From Candidatus Rhodoferax mariagerensis (lineage in GTDB: Bacteria > Pseudomonadota > Gammaproteobacteria > Burkholderiales > Burkholderiaceae_C), in NCBI GenBank assembly GCA_016719055.1, contig JADKAW010000026.1, positions 1 through 64,000 of the forward strand: 64,000 bases of DNA, in the 5' to 3' direction. Shown here piece after piece: positions 49,815 through 59,065 of this stretch (the stretch's first letter is position 1; each line of letters starts with the position of its first letter). The notes under the pieces were generated by a model, which ran no database searches, was not told the origin of the DNA, and saw only the letters and a program-made list of their open reading frames with translations. Made by a program: the position numbers and the translations under genes.

Positions 49815-50210
49815 CTAAGGCATCACCGCAACCCGGCGCTTCTTCACAATAACTACTGGAGCAGGGGATTCCTTGCAAACCGCCGGCCAGGTTGGGATAT
49901 CTCTTGAAAAGTTCGGCTTCGGTTCCCTGGGCGCATTGGCGACAGCCTTCGCTATTTCCTTTGTTTTGAGCGGCACCCGGTGGTCGCCAACGACCTGTAC
50001 AAACGCACCTTCTGCTGTCATGGCCAGTGCACCAACCTGCGCCCCCTTGCTTACGCTGCCAAGCAGTGTCAGATCATCACCTTCGGGCCGTTCATATGTA
50101 TACTTAAACCAGGCTGCTCTGCCAAGAACAACACGCCAGCCCGGCTTGCGCGACTTCAGAGACTGCTGACTTTTGGCGACAGATTTTTCTGTGGAATGCT
50201 GTACTTGCAT
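49815..50210 (-). CDS. Hypothetical protein
   Basis: A 131-residue basic protein starting MQVQHSTEKSVAKSQQSLKS. The middle (GRAAWFKYTYERPEGDDLTL, GALAMTAEGAFVQVVGDHRV) reads as a small beta-rich domain. No family is recognised. It lies downstream of the GST gene on the same strand. Confidence 0.5.
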   Translation of the reverse strand: MQVQHSTEKSVAKSQQSLKSRKPGWRVVLGRAAWFKYTYERPEGDDLTLLGSVSKGAQVGALAMTAEGAFVQVVGDHRVPLKTKEIAKAVANAPREPKPNFSRDIPTWPAVCKESPAPVVIVKKRRVAVMP

Positions 50211-50300
50211 CAGGTAGGCGATTGGTGTGGTGTGATCCGGAAGACTTCGACAAATGAGATATTGCTGCTCATCAAAACACGTTGCTGGCCAAAGCGATTT

Positions 50301-50920
50301 CTAAACTCCGAACTTGGCGTAATACTGCGCCACTGCAGGGTCTGGGCGACACGCTGCATGTGGGCATTCAGCACAGGGGCAACTTTTTCCACAAGATCGG
50401 TGGGTACGTGGTCAAGGCGACCGGAATTGAGGGCGCGCACATCGACAAAGACCTTCAGGTCAGCAACAGTAAGACGATTGTCGGCAAAGTACTCGCCGCC
50501 ATGAGCCTGCAGCTGGCTTTGCAGCCAGGCAAGGTACACGGGCATGGAGCCGTTGACGAGGGCGGTGCGGGCTTGCCTTTGAGCATCACCTGTCATACGA
50601 AAGCTAGGACCAAGTTTGACGCCAGCTTCCTCCACCACATACATGACTTCGTCACACAGCAGCGCTTGAAAGGCATCAACAGGATACAAGCCTGCCAGCT
50701 TGCCCGCGTATCTAAGGATCGAATCACACTGCGTCACCTGAACGCCGTCCACCCGCAGGGTGGGTACTTGGCTAAAGGGTGTTGACTTACGTACTTCGGC
50801 AAATTCTGGGAACGCAAAGCGGTGGTCTTCAAACTCAATGCCGCCAATGTAAAGGGCCAGGCGCACGGGCTCGGCGCGACCGCCATGAAAATCGAAATAG
50901 CTAAGTTTGAGTTTGGACAT
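50301..50920 (-). pseudogene. Glutathione S-transferase with a C-terminal frameshift
   Basis: Starts MSKLKLSYFDFHGGRAEPVR, the sigma/mu-like thioredoxin domain with PTLRVDGVQVTQCDSILRYA carrying the glutathione contacts, then a helical C-terminal domain (YFADNRLTVADLKVFVDVRA). Near 50343 the frame QRVAQ becomes TLQWRSIT and runs to 50210. One extra base gives DPAVAQYYAKFGV and a stop at 50301, the normal GST ending. The missing base affects only the last 13 residues. The long in-frame extension up to 51013 is not coding. Confidence 0.8.
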
Positions 50921-51186
50921 GGTGGTTAGATAAGAAATGAGGTGGGCGAGCAAAGATCGATTCGCAGATTCTAGGCGGGGTAGGCCGGTTGCGGGGAATG
51001 GCTCGCCTATCACTCCTCAAGACCCGAACTTGAATGCGGAACGCGAGATCGTCGCCGCGCCTCTGAAGGGACGAAATTTGGTGGGCCATAACACAATCGT
51101 GCAATGTAGGTACTCCTTTAAGTAGCAAAGTAAAAAAAGCTACTAAAGTCAATGGCTTACAAGCCAAATCAACGACTTAGAAAGTT

Positions 51187-51262
51187 TGGTGGAGAGGAGG
51201 AGGATCGAACTCCCGACCTCTGCATTGCGAACGCAGCGCTCTCCCAGCTGAGCTACCCCCCC
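51187..51262 (-). tRNA. tRNA-Ala(CGC)
   Basis: 76 bases on the minus strand including CCA. Acceptor GGGGGGG pairs with CCTCTCC (two G-T pairs). D arm AGCTCAGCTGGGAGAGC, anticodon stem CTGCG/TGCAG with loop TTCGCAA (anticodon CGC), variable loop AGGTC and T arm GGGAGTTCGATCCTCC follow. All standard. Confidence 0.93.
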
Positions 51263-51729
51263 AACGGCACGAGTCTATCAATATCATTGAAGGCCGACAA
51301 CTGGAATTTGGACGACTTCGGGGAAAAATTGCCAAGAAATACCCCATGCTGTATTCAACCGTGAAAGTGTTACAGAAAAGCTGTTGACTACCCAGAGAAT
51401 CAGGCGCAGAATTTCCCTGAGACCGTGTTTTCAACCTCGGTGAAGGAGCCCCGTAGATGATCAAGGACCACTTTTACGCTCAAACCTGATTGACGGTTTT
51501 CCGTCAACTGCTTCCCATACTTGAGGAAGCACACAGAAAGGGTAGGGTTCTTTGCGGGTCCTGCCTTTTTTTGTGCTTGATGGTGTGTAGGCAGACATCA
51601 GTGGCGATTTGCCGCAAGGTGGTGATGGATATAGATGGTGTCGACACTGACGTCTGGGACATGGTCTGATCTGGATCAACGCTGTAAGTCTGAATTGATG
51701 AAACAGTATTGAAAGGCTAAGCCATCGCC
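51263..51729. other. Stretch without a recognisable gene
   Basis: About 470 bp upstream of tRNA-Ala (transcribed leftwards), so its promoter is expected at the left edge. No convincing reading frame, repeat or RNA was found in the remainder. It leads into broken sensor-gene fragments and mobile elements. Confidence 0.4.
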
Positions 51730-51813
51730 ATGACGTGGGTCGATGCGGCTATGTACCAAGCCAAGGATGAAGGCCGCGATGTCATCCGGTTTTATAATCA
51801 AATTGTACAGTAA
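51730..51813 (+). pseudogene. C-terminal scrap of a GGDEF-domain protein
   Basis: The frame reads WVDAAMYQAKDEGRDVIRFY, then NQIVQ and stop. AAMYQAKDEGR..RFY is the usual last helix of GGDEF diguanylate cyclase domains. Nothing upstream encodes the rest of the domain in this frame. Confidence 0.6.
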
Positions 51814-51839
51814 GCCCAAGTGGATGCTGTGTAGATAGC

Positions 51840-51855
51840 TGCTATAAATATAGCA
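51840..51855. repeat. Perfect 16-bp palindrome
   Basis: TGCTATAAATATAGCA, arms TGCTATA/TATAGCA around AA, between two sensor-gene scraps. It may belong to the ATAGCTATT-containing intergenic repeat family or be an operator. No T-run follows. Confidence 0.4.
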
Positions 51856-51871
51856 TTGTATAAAGGCAACC

Positions 51872-51984
51872 ATGAAGCCGACAATCTCCCTTGGCAGCTG
51901 CTGAAGGTACGCGTCACGGTGTTTACGCTGGCTGTTTATGCGCTGGGCTTCGTGTGCCTCTTGCGTTATGCCGCCCGCTTGTAG
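51872..51984 (+). pseudogene. N-terminal scrap of a membrane sensor gene
   Basis: ATG 51872 reads MKPTISLGSC and stops. A shifted frame gives LLKVRVTVFTLAVYALGFVC and LLRYAARL, a membrane helix typical of the start of GGDEF/EAL or histidine-kinase sensors. It is then cut by the 91-bp repeat at 51983. This suggests a sensor gene frameshifted and truncated by mobile DNA. Confidence 0.45.
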
Positions 51985-52073
51985 TACTTTCCAATTCAGG
52001 TATGAGCCTGAAGCGAAGCCAGTTTGACATCAATCGTCGTACAGGCTGACCGGGCTAAAACTGGGAGTGTAAA
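51983..52073. repeat. 91-bp direct repeat (left copy), paired with 56426-56516
   Basis: Begins AGTACTTTCCAATTCAGGTA and ends AAAACTGGGAGTGTAAAT. It differs from the copy at 56426 at about three positions. The two copies flank the block containing the intron 5' part, ftsK and trxB, and both abut mobile-element debris, so they may be the end of an unidentified IS element. Confidence 0.75.
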
Positions 52074-52107
52074 TAAAACAGGCAATCCCCCGGCTTTGCC
52101 GGGGAGA

Positions 52108-52770
52108 GTGCGCCCGTGAAGGCGCTACGTTAGCACGGTGAAAGTCCGTGTCAGGGTAAGCCAAGGCCCTGTAGTCGAAGGTAACTGCGTCGCCGCGAGG
52201 CGGGGTGGGGAGCAACCGGAGGCGAACTGGCGGTCCGCAGGATAACGAACTCGATTCGGCGGTGTGTGACGACGAGCCTGCAGTCTCATGGCGAAGTCCG
52301 AAACTCGTCCGGTACGCTGGAATATGGCGTGTAAAGCGATGTTGGGGTTGCATGGCGTGGTTGGAGGCGGAACGTTGGGAAGATGTAGTGAGAAAAGCGG
52401 GGAGACCTGCCGCCCGAGGTGACGGGAGGCAGGAGTCAGAACCATCGTAGTACCGATGGGCTGCAAGAGCTGAGCAAGGCCAAACACGCGCTGGAGAAGG
52501 TGCGCAGACGAGAGTCTGGATAACCGGTGTTCGCCCCTTGTGCCTAAACATTGGCAGGCGGTAGCCTGAGAAGTGCGGAGTAGGAAAGCCGCATGAGGGA
52601 AGGGTGTGCGGATGAGTGGAAACGCAACATTCAGAAAGTGTGAACGCATGAGCGAATCAGTGCCAGTGTCAGAAAAGGCTAAACAAACTGAATCTGCCCC
52701 AAGCCAGTGGGTGTGGGTGGATCGTACTGTCTGGGCAGAGCGCATGTTGGCGGCGCTGGGTAACGGCGTC
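52108..52770 (+). mobile_element. Group II intron, 5' part
   Basis: The 5' end GTGCGCCCGTGAAGGCGCTA fits the GUGYG consensus and directly follows a terminator-like hairpin (CCCCGGCTTTGCCGGGG). About 540 bp of structured, GC-rich intron RNA region follow (for example GGTGAAAGTCCGTGTC and GCCGCATGAGGGAAGGGTGT), then the start of the intron-encoded protein at 52648. The intron is cut at about 52770 by an IS66-type fragment. A 3' intron part is found at 57802-58950. Confidence 0.8.
52648..52770 (+). pseudogene. N-terminus of group II intron reverse transcriptase
   Basis: MSESVPVSEKAKQTESAPSQ is followed by WVWVDRTVWAERMLAALGNG V, the usual beginning of group II intron-encoded proteins. It is then fused out of family to IS66-like antisense sequence. 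The catalytic domains are missing here. Confidence 0.7.
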
Positions 52771-52988
52771 ACTCCCTCTCCAATGCGACTCCAGGGCAGG
52801 CCCAGCACCAGTGCGTCGAGTTGGGCTCGACTCAGGCTGAGCTGTGTTTGGCCATCTTGCGCTGGCCAGACAAAGTGGCCTTGGTGCAAGCGTCTGGCAG
52901 CCAACCAGAAGCCGATACCGTCGTGCACCAGCACTTTCATGCGGTTGGCTCGCACGTTGGCAAAGAGGTAGGCGCTGTGGGGGTATAA
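52771..52988 (-). pseudogene. IS66-family TnpB fragment
   Basis: On the minus strand: YPHSAYLFANVRANRMKVLV, HDGIGFWLAARRLHQGHFVW, then SLSRAQLDALVLGLPWSRIG. This is the core and C-terminus of IS66 TnpB. The N-terminus is absent and no TnpA/TnpC lies nearby. It abuts the ftsK stop on one side and the broken intron on the other. Confidence 0.75.
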
Positions 52989-52989
52989 G

Positions 52990-55344
52990 CTATTCGTTCT
53001 CGCGTTTAGGTACCAGAATCTCGCGCTGACCACTGATGCTCATGGCGCTCACCAAGCCGGCGTTTTCCATGTCTTCAACCAGCCGGGCAGCGCGGTTGTA
53101 GCCAATTTTTAAATGCCTTTGTACCAGCGAGATGCTGGCCTTGCGGTTTTTCAGCACCACCTCCACCGCCTGGTCATACATGGGGTCTTTCTCGCCGACA
53201 CCACCATCCCCTGCGCCCGGTGAACTCTCGTCGCCATCGACCGTGCCGCCTTCCAGAATGCCATCAATGTAGTTTGGTTCGCCCTGGCTTTTGAGGTAAG
53301 TCACCACCCGGTGCACTTCTTCATCACTGACAAAGGCACCATGCACCCGGATGGGCAAGCCGGTGCCGCTGGGCATGTAGAGCATGTCACCCATGCCCAG
53401 CAAGGCCTCAGCACCCATCTGGTCCAGAATGGTGCGGCTGTCGATCTTGCTGCTGACCTGAAAGGCAATGCGGGTCGGAATGTTGGCCTTGATCAGACCG
53501 GTGATCACGTCCACGCTGGGCCGTTGGGTGGCCAGAATCAGGTGGATACCGGCGGCGCGGGCTTTTTGCGCCAGGCGAGCGATCAGCTCTTCAATCTTTT
53601 TACCTACGACCATCATCAAATCAGCCAACTCGTCAATCACCACCACGATGTGGGGCAGTCGGTCCAGGGGCTCGGGAGATTCTGGTGTCAGGCTGAACGG
53701 GTTGCCAATCAGTTCACTACGCGCTTTGGCTTCGTTCATGCGGGTGTTGAAGCCAGCCAGGTTGCGCACCCCCATCTTGCTCATGAGTTTGTAGCGGCGC
53801 TCCATTTCAGCCACACACCAAGTGAGGCCATTGGCCGCCTGACGCATGTCGGTAACCACCGGGCACAGCAGGTGTGGAATGCCTTCGTACACCGACATTT
53901 CGAGCATTTTGGGGTCGATCATCATCAACCGCACATCGTGGGCTTCGGCCTTGTAGAGCAGGCTCAGGATCATGGCGTTGATACCCACCGACTTGCCTGA
54001 ACCGGTGGTACCGGCCACCAACACGTGCGGCATCTTGGCCAGGTCAGCCAGTACCGGGTTGCCAATGATGTCCTTGCCCAGCCCCATTGACAACAGCGAT
54101 TTGGCATCGTGATAGACCTGTGAGCCCAATATTTCGGAAAGTTTGATGGTTTGTCGCTTGGCATTGGGCAGCTCCAGCGCCATGGTGGTCTTGCCCGGAA
54201 TGGTCTCGACAACTCGGATCGACACTAGGCTCAAGCTGCGCGCCAGGTCTTTGGCCAGGCCAACAATCTGGGAACCCTTGATGCCGGTGGCGGGCTCAAT
54301 CTCGTAACGCGTAATGACTGGGCCGGGCTGCGCCAGTACCACTGAAACCTCGACACCAAAGTCCTTGAGCTTTTTTTCGATCATGCGGCTGGTCATTTCC
54401 AGCGTCTCGGGCGGCACAGATTCCTGACGCGACAGGGCTGCATCCAGCAGGTCAACTTGTGGCAGTCTACTGTCCAATATGTCGTTGAACAGTGGTTTCT
54501 GCCGTTCTTTGGACACCCGTTGGCTCTTAGGCACGTCCGCCACCACTGGATCGATAGCGACCGGATTGGGATGATGCACCGCCGCATCCTGGCGGTCTTC
54601 CACCAGCACATCCGCTCGCGCCTGTGCCGCTTGCTGACCCAGTGCGACATCCTGTTCTTTCTCGATTTGCTCGCGCCGGTTTTCTACCCTTGCAAACAGC
54701 CAGGCCCCCAAGCGCTCGGCCAGCTGGGCCCATGAAAATCGGAACGCCAGCCCCATGCCTGCCAGCCCCACCACAATGGCCAGCATGGCCGATCCGGTGA
54801 AGCCCAGCTGACGCCAGCTTAACGGGCCTAGCCAATAGCCCAATATTCCCCCGCCGTGTCCTGGCAATCGGGCTTCCAGGCTGTAAAAGCGCGTCCACTC
54901 CAGCGTGGCGCTGGCACAGGTCAGCAAAATCAGGCCCAGCCAGAACGTCGCTTGGCCATCGACAAATCGTGCCAGCACAGAGTCTGAACTGGCGCTGGAC
55001 GGCACCCAATAGTCATGCCCGCGCAACCAGCGTGCCAAGCCCGACAGCCAGACTCGGACACCCGCCAGCCAGCACCACCAGACTGAAAAACCCAGAAAAA
55101 AATAGTTGCTATCAGTCAGCCAGGCACCGATGCGATTTATCCGGTTGTGTACCGCACCGCCCGTACCAGAAGTTGACCACGCGCCGTCCAGCGGCGAATA
55201 GCTGAGCAATGACAGCAGCCAGGCGCTTAACGCCATCAAGCCAAACAGCAGCGCCAGCTCACTGGCAAAACGGCTCCAGCCTGAACGAGGCAATGCAGGA
55301 CTTTCAGAACGGGCGCTATGCAGCGTGTTTATAGAATAAGTCAT
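52990..55344 (-). CDS. ftsK: DNA translocase FtsK
   Basis: A 784-residue septal DNA pump that coordinates chromosome segregation with division. Four membrane helices occupy about residues 25-220 (ELALLFGLMALSAWLLSLLS ... LGLILLTCASATLEW), then a short linker, then the motor with Walker A LVAGTTGSGKSVGINAMILS (about residue 445) and Walker B HIVVVIDELADLMMV. The C-terminal winged-helix gamma domain for KOPS recognition is VLKNRKASISLVQRHLKIGY. It is divergent from trxB, a common order in this order of bacteria. The lolA/rarA genes often found downstream are replaced by mobile debris. Confidence 0.96.
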   Translation of the reverse strand: MTYSINTLHSARSESPALPRSGWSRFASELALLFGLMALSAWLLSLLSYSPLDGAWSTSGTGGAVHNRINRIGAWLTDSNYFFLGFSVWWCWLAGVRVWLSGLARWLRGHDYWVPSSASSDSVLARFVDGQATFWLGLILLTCASATLEWTRFYSLEARLPGHGGGILGYWLGPLSWRQLGFTGSAMLAIVVGLAGMGLAFRFSWAQLAERLGAWLFARVENRREQIEKEQDVALGQQAAQARADVLVEDRQDAAVHHPNPVAIDPVVADVPKSQRVSKERQKPLFNDILDSRLPQVDLLDAALSRQESVPPETLEMTSRMIEKKLKDFGVEVSVVLAQPGPVITRYEIEPATGIKGSQIVGLAKDLARSLSLVSIRVVETIPGKTTMALELPNAKRQTIKLSEILGSQVYHDAKSLLSMGLGKDIIGNPVLADLAKMPHVLVAGTTGSGKSVGINAMILSLLYKAEAHDVRLMMIDPKMLEMSVYEGIPHLLCPVVTDMRQAANGLTWCVAEMERRYKLMSKMGVRNLAGFNTRMNEAKARSELIGNPFSLTPESPEPLDRLPHIVVVIDELADLMMVVGKKIEELIARLAQKARAAGIHLILATQRPSVDVITGLIKANIPTRIAFQVSSKIDSRTILDQMGAEALLGMGDMLYMPSGTGLPIRVHGAFVSDEEVHRVVTYLKSQGEPNYIDGILEGGTVDGDESSPGAGDGGVGEKDPMYDQAVEVVLKNRKASISLVQRHLKIGYNRAARLVEDMENAGLVSAMSISGQREILVPKRENE

Positions 55345-55459
55345 TAAAAATTGAGTGGGTTATCTAAGCTGGTTCAAACAAGTCAACATTGCATAATCTC
55401 ACCCAACGGGCGATGCTGTACTGTACACGTCCGAACGAATTGATTGACCAAGGATACCC
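55345..55459. promoter_or_regulatory. Divergent ftsK-trxB promoter region
   Basis: 115 bp between two divergent starts should hold both promoters. AAGGATACCC lies upstream of the trxB ATG as ribosome-binding site. No specific operator was identified. Confidence 0.45.
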
Positions 55460-56407
55460 ATGACAAACAAACGTCACACCCAAGTGCTTATTTTGGGTTC
55501 AGGCCCGGCAGGCTATACCGCCGCCATTTATGCCGCCCGCGCCAACCTCAAACCCCTGCTAATCACCGGGATGGCGCAGGGAGGGCAGCTGATGACCACC
55601 ACCGAAGTTGACAACTGGCCAGCCGACGTGAATGGTGTGCAGGGGCCAGATCTAATGCGGCGCTTTTTGGACCACGCTGAGCGCTTCAAGACCGAGATCG
55701 TGTTTGACCACATTAATAAGGTTGATTTTTCAAAGCGCCCGTTCATCCTGACTGGTGACAGCGCCACCTACACCTGTGATGCACTGATTTTAGCCACCGG
55801 TGCTTCTGCCAAATATTTGGGCTTGCCCTCAGAAGAAGCCTTTATGGGGCGTGGTGTATCTGGCTGTGCTACCTGTGACGGCTTTTTTTACCGCGAAGAG
55901 GTTTGTTGTGTGGTGGGAGGTGGCAACACAGCCGTTGAAGAAGCGCTCTACTTGTCTAACATCGCTAAAAAGGTCTACTTGATCCATCGGCGTGACAAGT
56001 TTCGCGCCGAACCCATCATTATCGACAAGCTGATGGACAAGGTGGCTAGCGGCAAGATCGAGCTTAAGACCTTCAGCACGCTTGATGAAGTGTTGGGAGA
56101 TGCCAGTGGTGTGACCGGTGTTCGTATCAAACAAGTCAATTCGGGTGCCACCGAAGACCTGATGCTCAAGGGCTGCTTTATCGCCATTGGACATAGTCCC
56201 AATACTGACATTTTCCTGGGCCAGATTGACATGGCTGGTGGCTATATCATCACGCAATGCGGCAACAAGGGTTTTGCCACGCAGACCAGCGTGCCCGGCA
56301 TATTTGCCGCAGGCGATGTGCAGGACCACGTCTATCGCCAGGCCATCACCAGTGCCGGCACCGGTTGTATGGCGGCACTGGACGCCCAACGGTTTCTTGA
56401 ACAGTGA
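55460..56407 (+). CDS. trxB: Thioredoxin-disulfide reductase
   Basis: A 315-residue flavoprotein that passes electrons from NADPH to thioredoxin. The FAD-binding start VLILGSGPAGYTAAIYAARA, redox-active CATC (C136 and C139), NADPH-binding VVGGGNTAVEEALYLSN and the C-terminal FAAGDVQDHVYRQAITSAGT are all present. Full length. The 91-bp repeat begins 18 bp after its stop. Confidence 0.97.
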   Translation: MTNKRHTQVLILGSGPAGYTAAIYAARANLKPLLITGMAQGGQLMTTTEVDNWPADVNGVQGPDLMRRFLDHAERFKTEIVFDHINKVDFSKRPFILTGDSATYTCDALILATGASAKYLGLPSEEAFMGRGVSGCATCDGFFYREEVCCVVGGGNTAVEEALYLSNIAKKVYLIHRRDKFRAEPIIIDKLMDKVASGKIELKTFSTLDEVLGDASGVTGVRIKQVNSGATEDLMLKGCFIAIGHSPNTDIFLGQIDMAGGYIITQCGNKGFATQTSVPGIFAAGDVQDHVYRQAITSAGTGCMAALDAQRFLEQ

Positions 56408-56425
56408 TCAGACCGGTTTCTCCGG

Positions 56426-56516
56426 AGTATTTTCCAATTCAGGTATGAGCCTGAAGCGAAGCCAATTTGACATCAATCGTCGTACAGGCTGACCGGGTTA
56501 AAACTGGGAGTGTAAA
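56426..56516. repeat. 91-bp direct repeat (right copy), paired with 51983-52073
   Basis: Begins AGTATTTTCCAATTCAGGTA and ends AAAACTGGGAGTGTAAAT. Nearly identical to the left copy. It is followed by IS-end-like sequence leading to the transposase fragment at 56770. Confidence 0.75.
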
Positions 56517-56694
56517 TGGGTTGAAGTTACCCGTGCTGGCCACCCAAACTGCCCGACTTCAGCTCCGCTGGAATGGCCCCTGTTCCCGGTAGGCGCTTGC
56601 TGCGCCGTCCTTGGACTTTGGGTATTTTTTTAAACAAGCCGGGTGGTGGCCTGCGCAGCGGGGAGGCGCGGCTACAGCGCCTCGGACTTGTCCG

Positions 56695-56739
56695 CGCAAA
56701 GTGTGGGCAAGTCCCGGTAAGGTTTGTCCACACTTTGCG
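56695..56739. repeat. Perfect 12-bp-arm inverted repeat near IS end
   Basis: CGCAAAGTGTGG (56695-56706) and CCACACTTTGCG (56728-56739) can form a long hairpin around a 21-base loop, about 30 bp downstream of the transposase fragment's stop. It may be the element's terminator or part of its end. Confidence 0.55.
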
Positions 56740-56769
56740 TAGCGATTGTGGTCAAACCTGTTCTGCGCA

Positions 56770-57483
56770 TCAAGCCCGCTTTCTGAGCTCAGGCTGGTTG
56801 AACATGGCAAATAGTGCTGCCTTGGCCGCTTGCATTTCCCGGGCCGCCTGCAGATCAGTTTTCTCGCTGGCCTGGGCGTGCAAATCTTTGAGCGTGATGC
56901 CTTTTTTGAACGTCACCAGACGCTTCTTGCTCAAACTTGCCAGGCGCTCCAGCGGGGTCTTTACGTCGGCGTGTTTGTAGACCTTTTTGATCTTGCCTTT
57001 GTCGCTCACCACCTCGGTGGCGAACAGACATGGCCGGTGCATGTTGAGCCATGAGTTGAAGGTGTTGGCAAAGAATTCGTTGATCGGTTTGGCATACTTT
57101 TGCGGGATGTGGCTGTAGCCCATGTGCTTTGTGACCACGCTGTTGTTTTTGCTCTTGGCCAAGGCGTTATCGTTGCTTTGACGTGCGCGTGATTTGGTCT
57201 GCTCGATGTTCAATTTGTTGAGCAGCTCGGCGACGTTTTTGTTGACATACTCCGAGCCGTTGTCAGAGTGGAATCCCTTGATGACAAACGGAAACTGGCT
57301 CAGGATAAAGGCCAGTACCGGCAGCAGATAAGCCTCGCTGAGGCCCTGCACACAGGCCTGTACCTGCCACTGGCTCACCGCATCCACGCAGGTGATGTGG
57401 TAGACCCCCTTAACGGCGTCCAGGTCCCCCTGGTGCACGCTGTCAATACGCACCCAGCCAGCGCGTGCGTTGGGCCGTGGCAC
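56770..57483 (-). pseudogene. Integrase-core (DDE) transposase, C-terminal part
   Basis: The frame contains RIDSVHQGDLDAVKGVYHIT (first Asp), VIKGFHSDNGSEYVNKNVAE (second Asp) and QSNDNALAKSKNNSVVTKHM, where relatives have Glu in place of the Lys of ALAKSKN. The third catalytic residue is therefore lost. The N-terminal half is missing here: the frame joins IS21-type sequence at about 57484. A matching N-terminal half on the same strand lies at 59066-59366. Confidence 0.8.
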
Positions 57484-57801
57484 CTTGCGTACACCGATGA
57501 CCCTGACGCAGAACCATGACCTGATCCGCCAGGGCGATGACTACGCTGATTTGTTCAGCCTGGCTGCCAAGCAAAGTGCCGCGCTGCCAGCGCCCCATAC
57601 CCCGACGCAATCCCCATACCCAACCCAGAACAAGGCCGCATGATGACCACCATGAACATGATTGAGATTGAACGCGTTCTGCGTGAACTGCGCCTGTCGG
57701 GCATGGCCGCGACGCTGCAGACCCGCTTGTTGCAGGCACAGGCGACCGAGCAGCCGTTTGTGGAGACTTTGACTTTGCTGCTGCAAGACGAGCTCGACTG
57801 A
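57484..57801 (+). pseudogene. IS21-family fragment: IstA C-terminus and IstB N-terminus
   Basis: The plus strand reads NHDLIRQGDDYADLFSLAAK and ends NKAA at 57643, the C-terminus of an IstA transposase. An overlapping ATG at 57640 starts MMTTMNMIEIERVLRELRLS GMAATLQTR and DELD, the N-terminus of the IstB ATPase. IstB is cut at 57801, where the group II intron part begins. No catalytic domain remains. Confidence 0.75.
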
Positions 57802-58950
57802 CCGAGTGTGGGAAGGAAGTGTGGAGCGAATCCGCGAGTCGAGGTACACGAAGCGCATATGAGGCGAGGCGAAGCAGGGCGAGCAAGCTAATGATTGCGA
57901 AGCCGTTGTGGTCAAGTTGACGTCACGTAGATGCGACGATTGTGCGGTGAAGGGATTCCGACCTGGCCGAAGTGCCCATGATGCAGTGCGCAAGGCACAG
58001 CAGTATGCGCAAGAAGGCTATCGGGTTGTGGTCGATGTGGACCTGGAGAAGTTCTTTGATCTGGTCAACCACGATATTCTCGTGGACAGGCTTGCCAAGC
58101 GCATTGCAGATAAGGCCGTATTGCGGCTGATTCGGCGATACCTGCAGGCCGGGATCTTGGCGGATGGCGTGGTGTTGGAGCGCAAACGGGGAACGCCACA
58201 AGGCGGGCCACTGTCACCGCTACTGGCCAACGTGTTGCTTGACGAAGTGGATAAGGCGTTGGAGAAACGGGGCCACCGGTTCGTCCGGTACGCAGACGAC
58301 TGTAATGTTTATCTGCGCAGTCAGAAGGCTGGCGAGCGGGTGCTTGGCTTTCTGAGGAAGCAGTATGAGAAGCTGCACCTTCGGGTGAATGAGAAGAAAA
58401 CTGAGGTGGGTTCGGTCTTTGGTCGCAAGTTTCTTGGTTATAGCCTTCGGGGGAAGGACAGGGAGGCGGTCAGGACTTCTGTAGCCACAAAGGCGATTGA
58501 TACATTCAAGCAGCGAATCAGAGTAATCACGCGGCGAGCTGATGGGCGTGGCATGGTTCAAATTGCGCAAAGTCTCAGGAAATACTTGCCGGGTTGGAAG
58601 GCGTACTTTCGTCTGGCACAAACTCCAACGACGTTTCGGGATTTGGATTCATGGATTCGCCGAAGGCTCAGGGCGGTTCAGCTCAAGCAGTGGAAGCGCG
58701 GCACCACGATTTATCGTAACCTTCGAGGGCTTGGCGCTACCCACGAGGTGGCAGCACAGGTGGCTGCTGCGGGCAGGCGTTGGTGGCATTGCAGTCGATC
58801 CAACTTACACCGCGTGCTGACAGTGGCTTACTTCGACAACCTTGGCATACCCAGACTCACATGACCTCAACTTCTCGAACCGCCCGGTGCGGACCCGCAT
58901 GCCGGGTGGTGTGGCAGGGGCGCAGCTTAACGGCTGCCCCCTATGCCGAT
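57802..58950 (+). mobile_element. Group II intron, 3' part
   Basis: Contains the reverse transcriptase from the middle of the RT domain to its end (57908-58864). Then come a domain V-like hairpin (GAACCGCCCGGTGCGGACCC GCATGCCGGGTGG) and a domain VI-like hairpin (GGGGCGCAGCTTAACGGCTG CCCC) ending near 58943-58950. The 5' catalytic RNA region is absent. Together with 52108-52770 most of an intron is represented, but the two parts flank ftsK-trxB. Confidence 0.75.
57908..58864 (+). pseudogene. ltrA: Group II intron reverse transcriptase/maturase, N-terminally truncated
   Basis: About 318 codons. From KGFRPGRSAHDAVRKAQQYA the RT domain is intact with VVDVDLEKFFDLVNHDILVD, GTPQGGPLSPLLANVLLDEV and the catalytic RYADDCNVYL (about residue 128). 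The maturase domain X follows (IAQSLRKYLPGWKAYFRLAQ, WIRRRLRAVQLKQWKRGTTI). The first RT blocks are missing and the residues before KGFRPG are not RT-like, so the protein is probably inactive. Confidence 0.85.
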
Positions 58951-59065
58951 TTGAGATTTTTCCAAACATGTGCCCAAACAGTGTCAAAGTCGGGCCGTCC
59001 AGTTGTATATGAAAACGGGGATAGCTTAAATTAACTGAAAAATTGTCTTGACACTTGGGTCCACT

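Noticed and set aside
52125..53033. Minus-strand frame of 302 codons from the ftsK side into the intron
   Set aside because: Only its first part (IS66 TnpB) is real. The remainder is antisense to the structured group II intron RNA.
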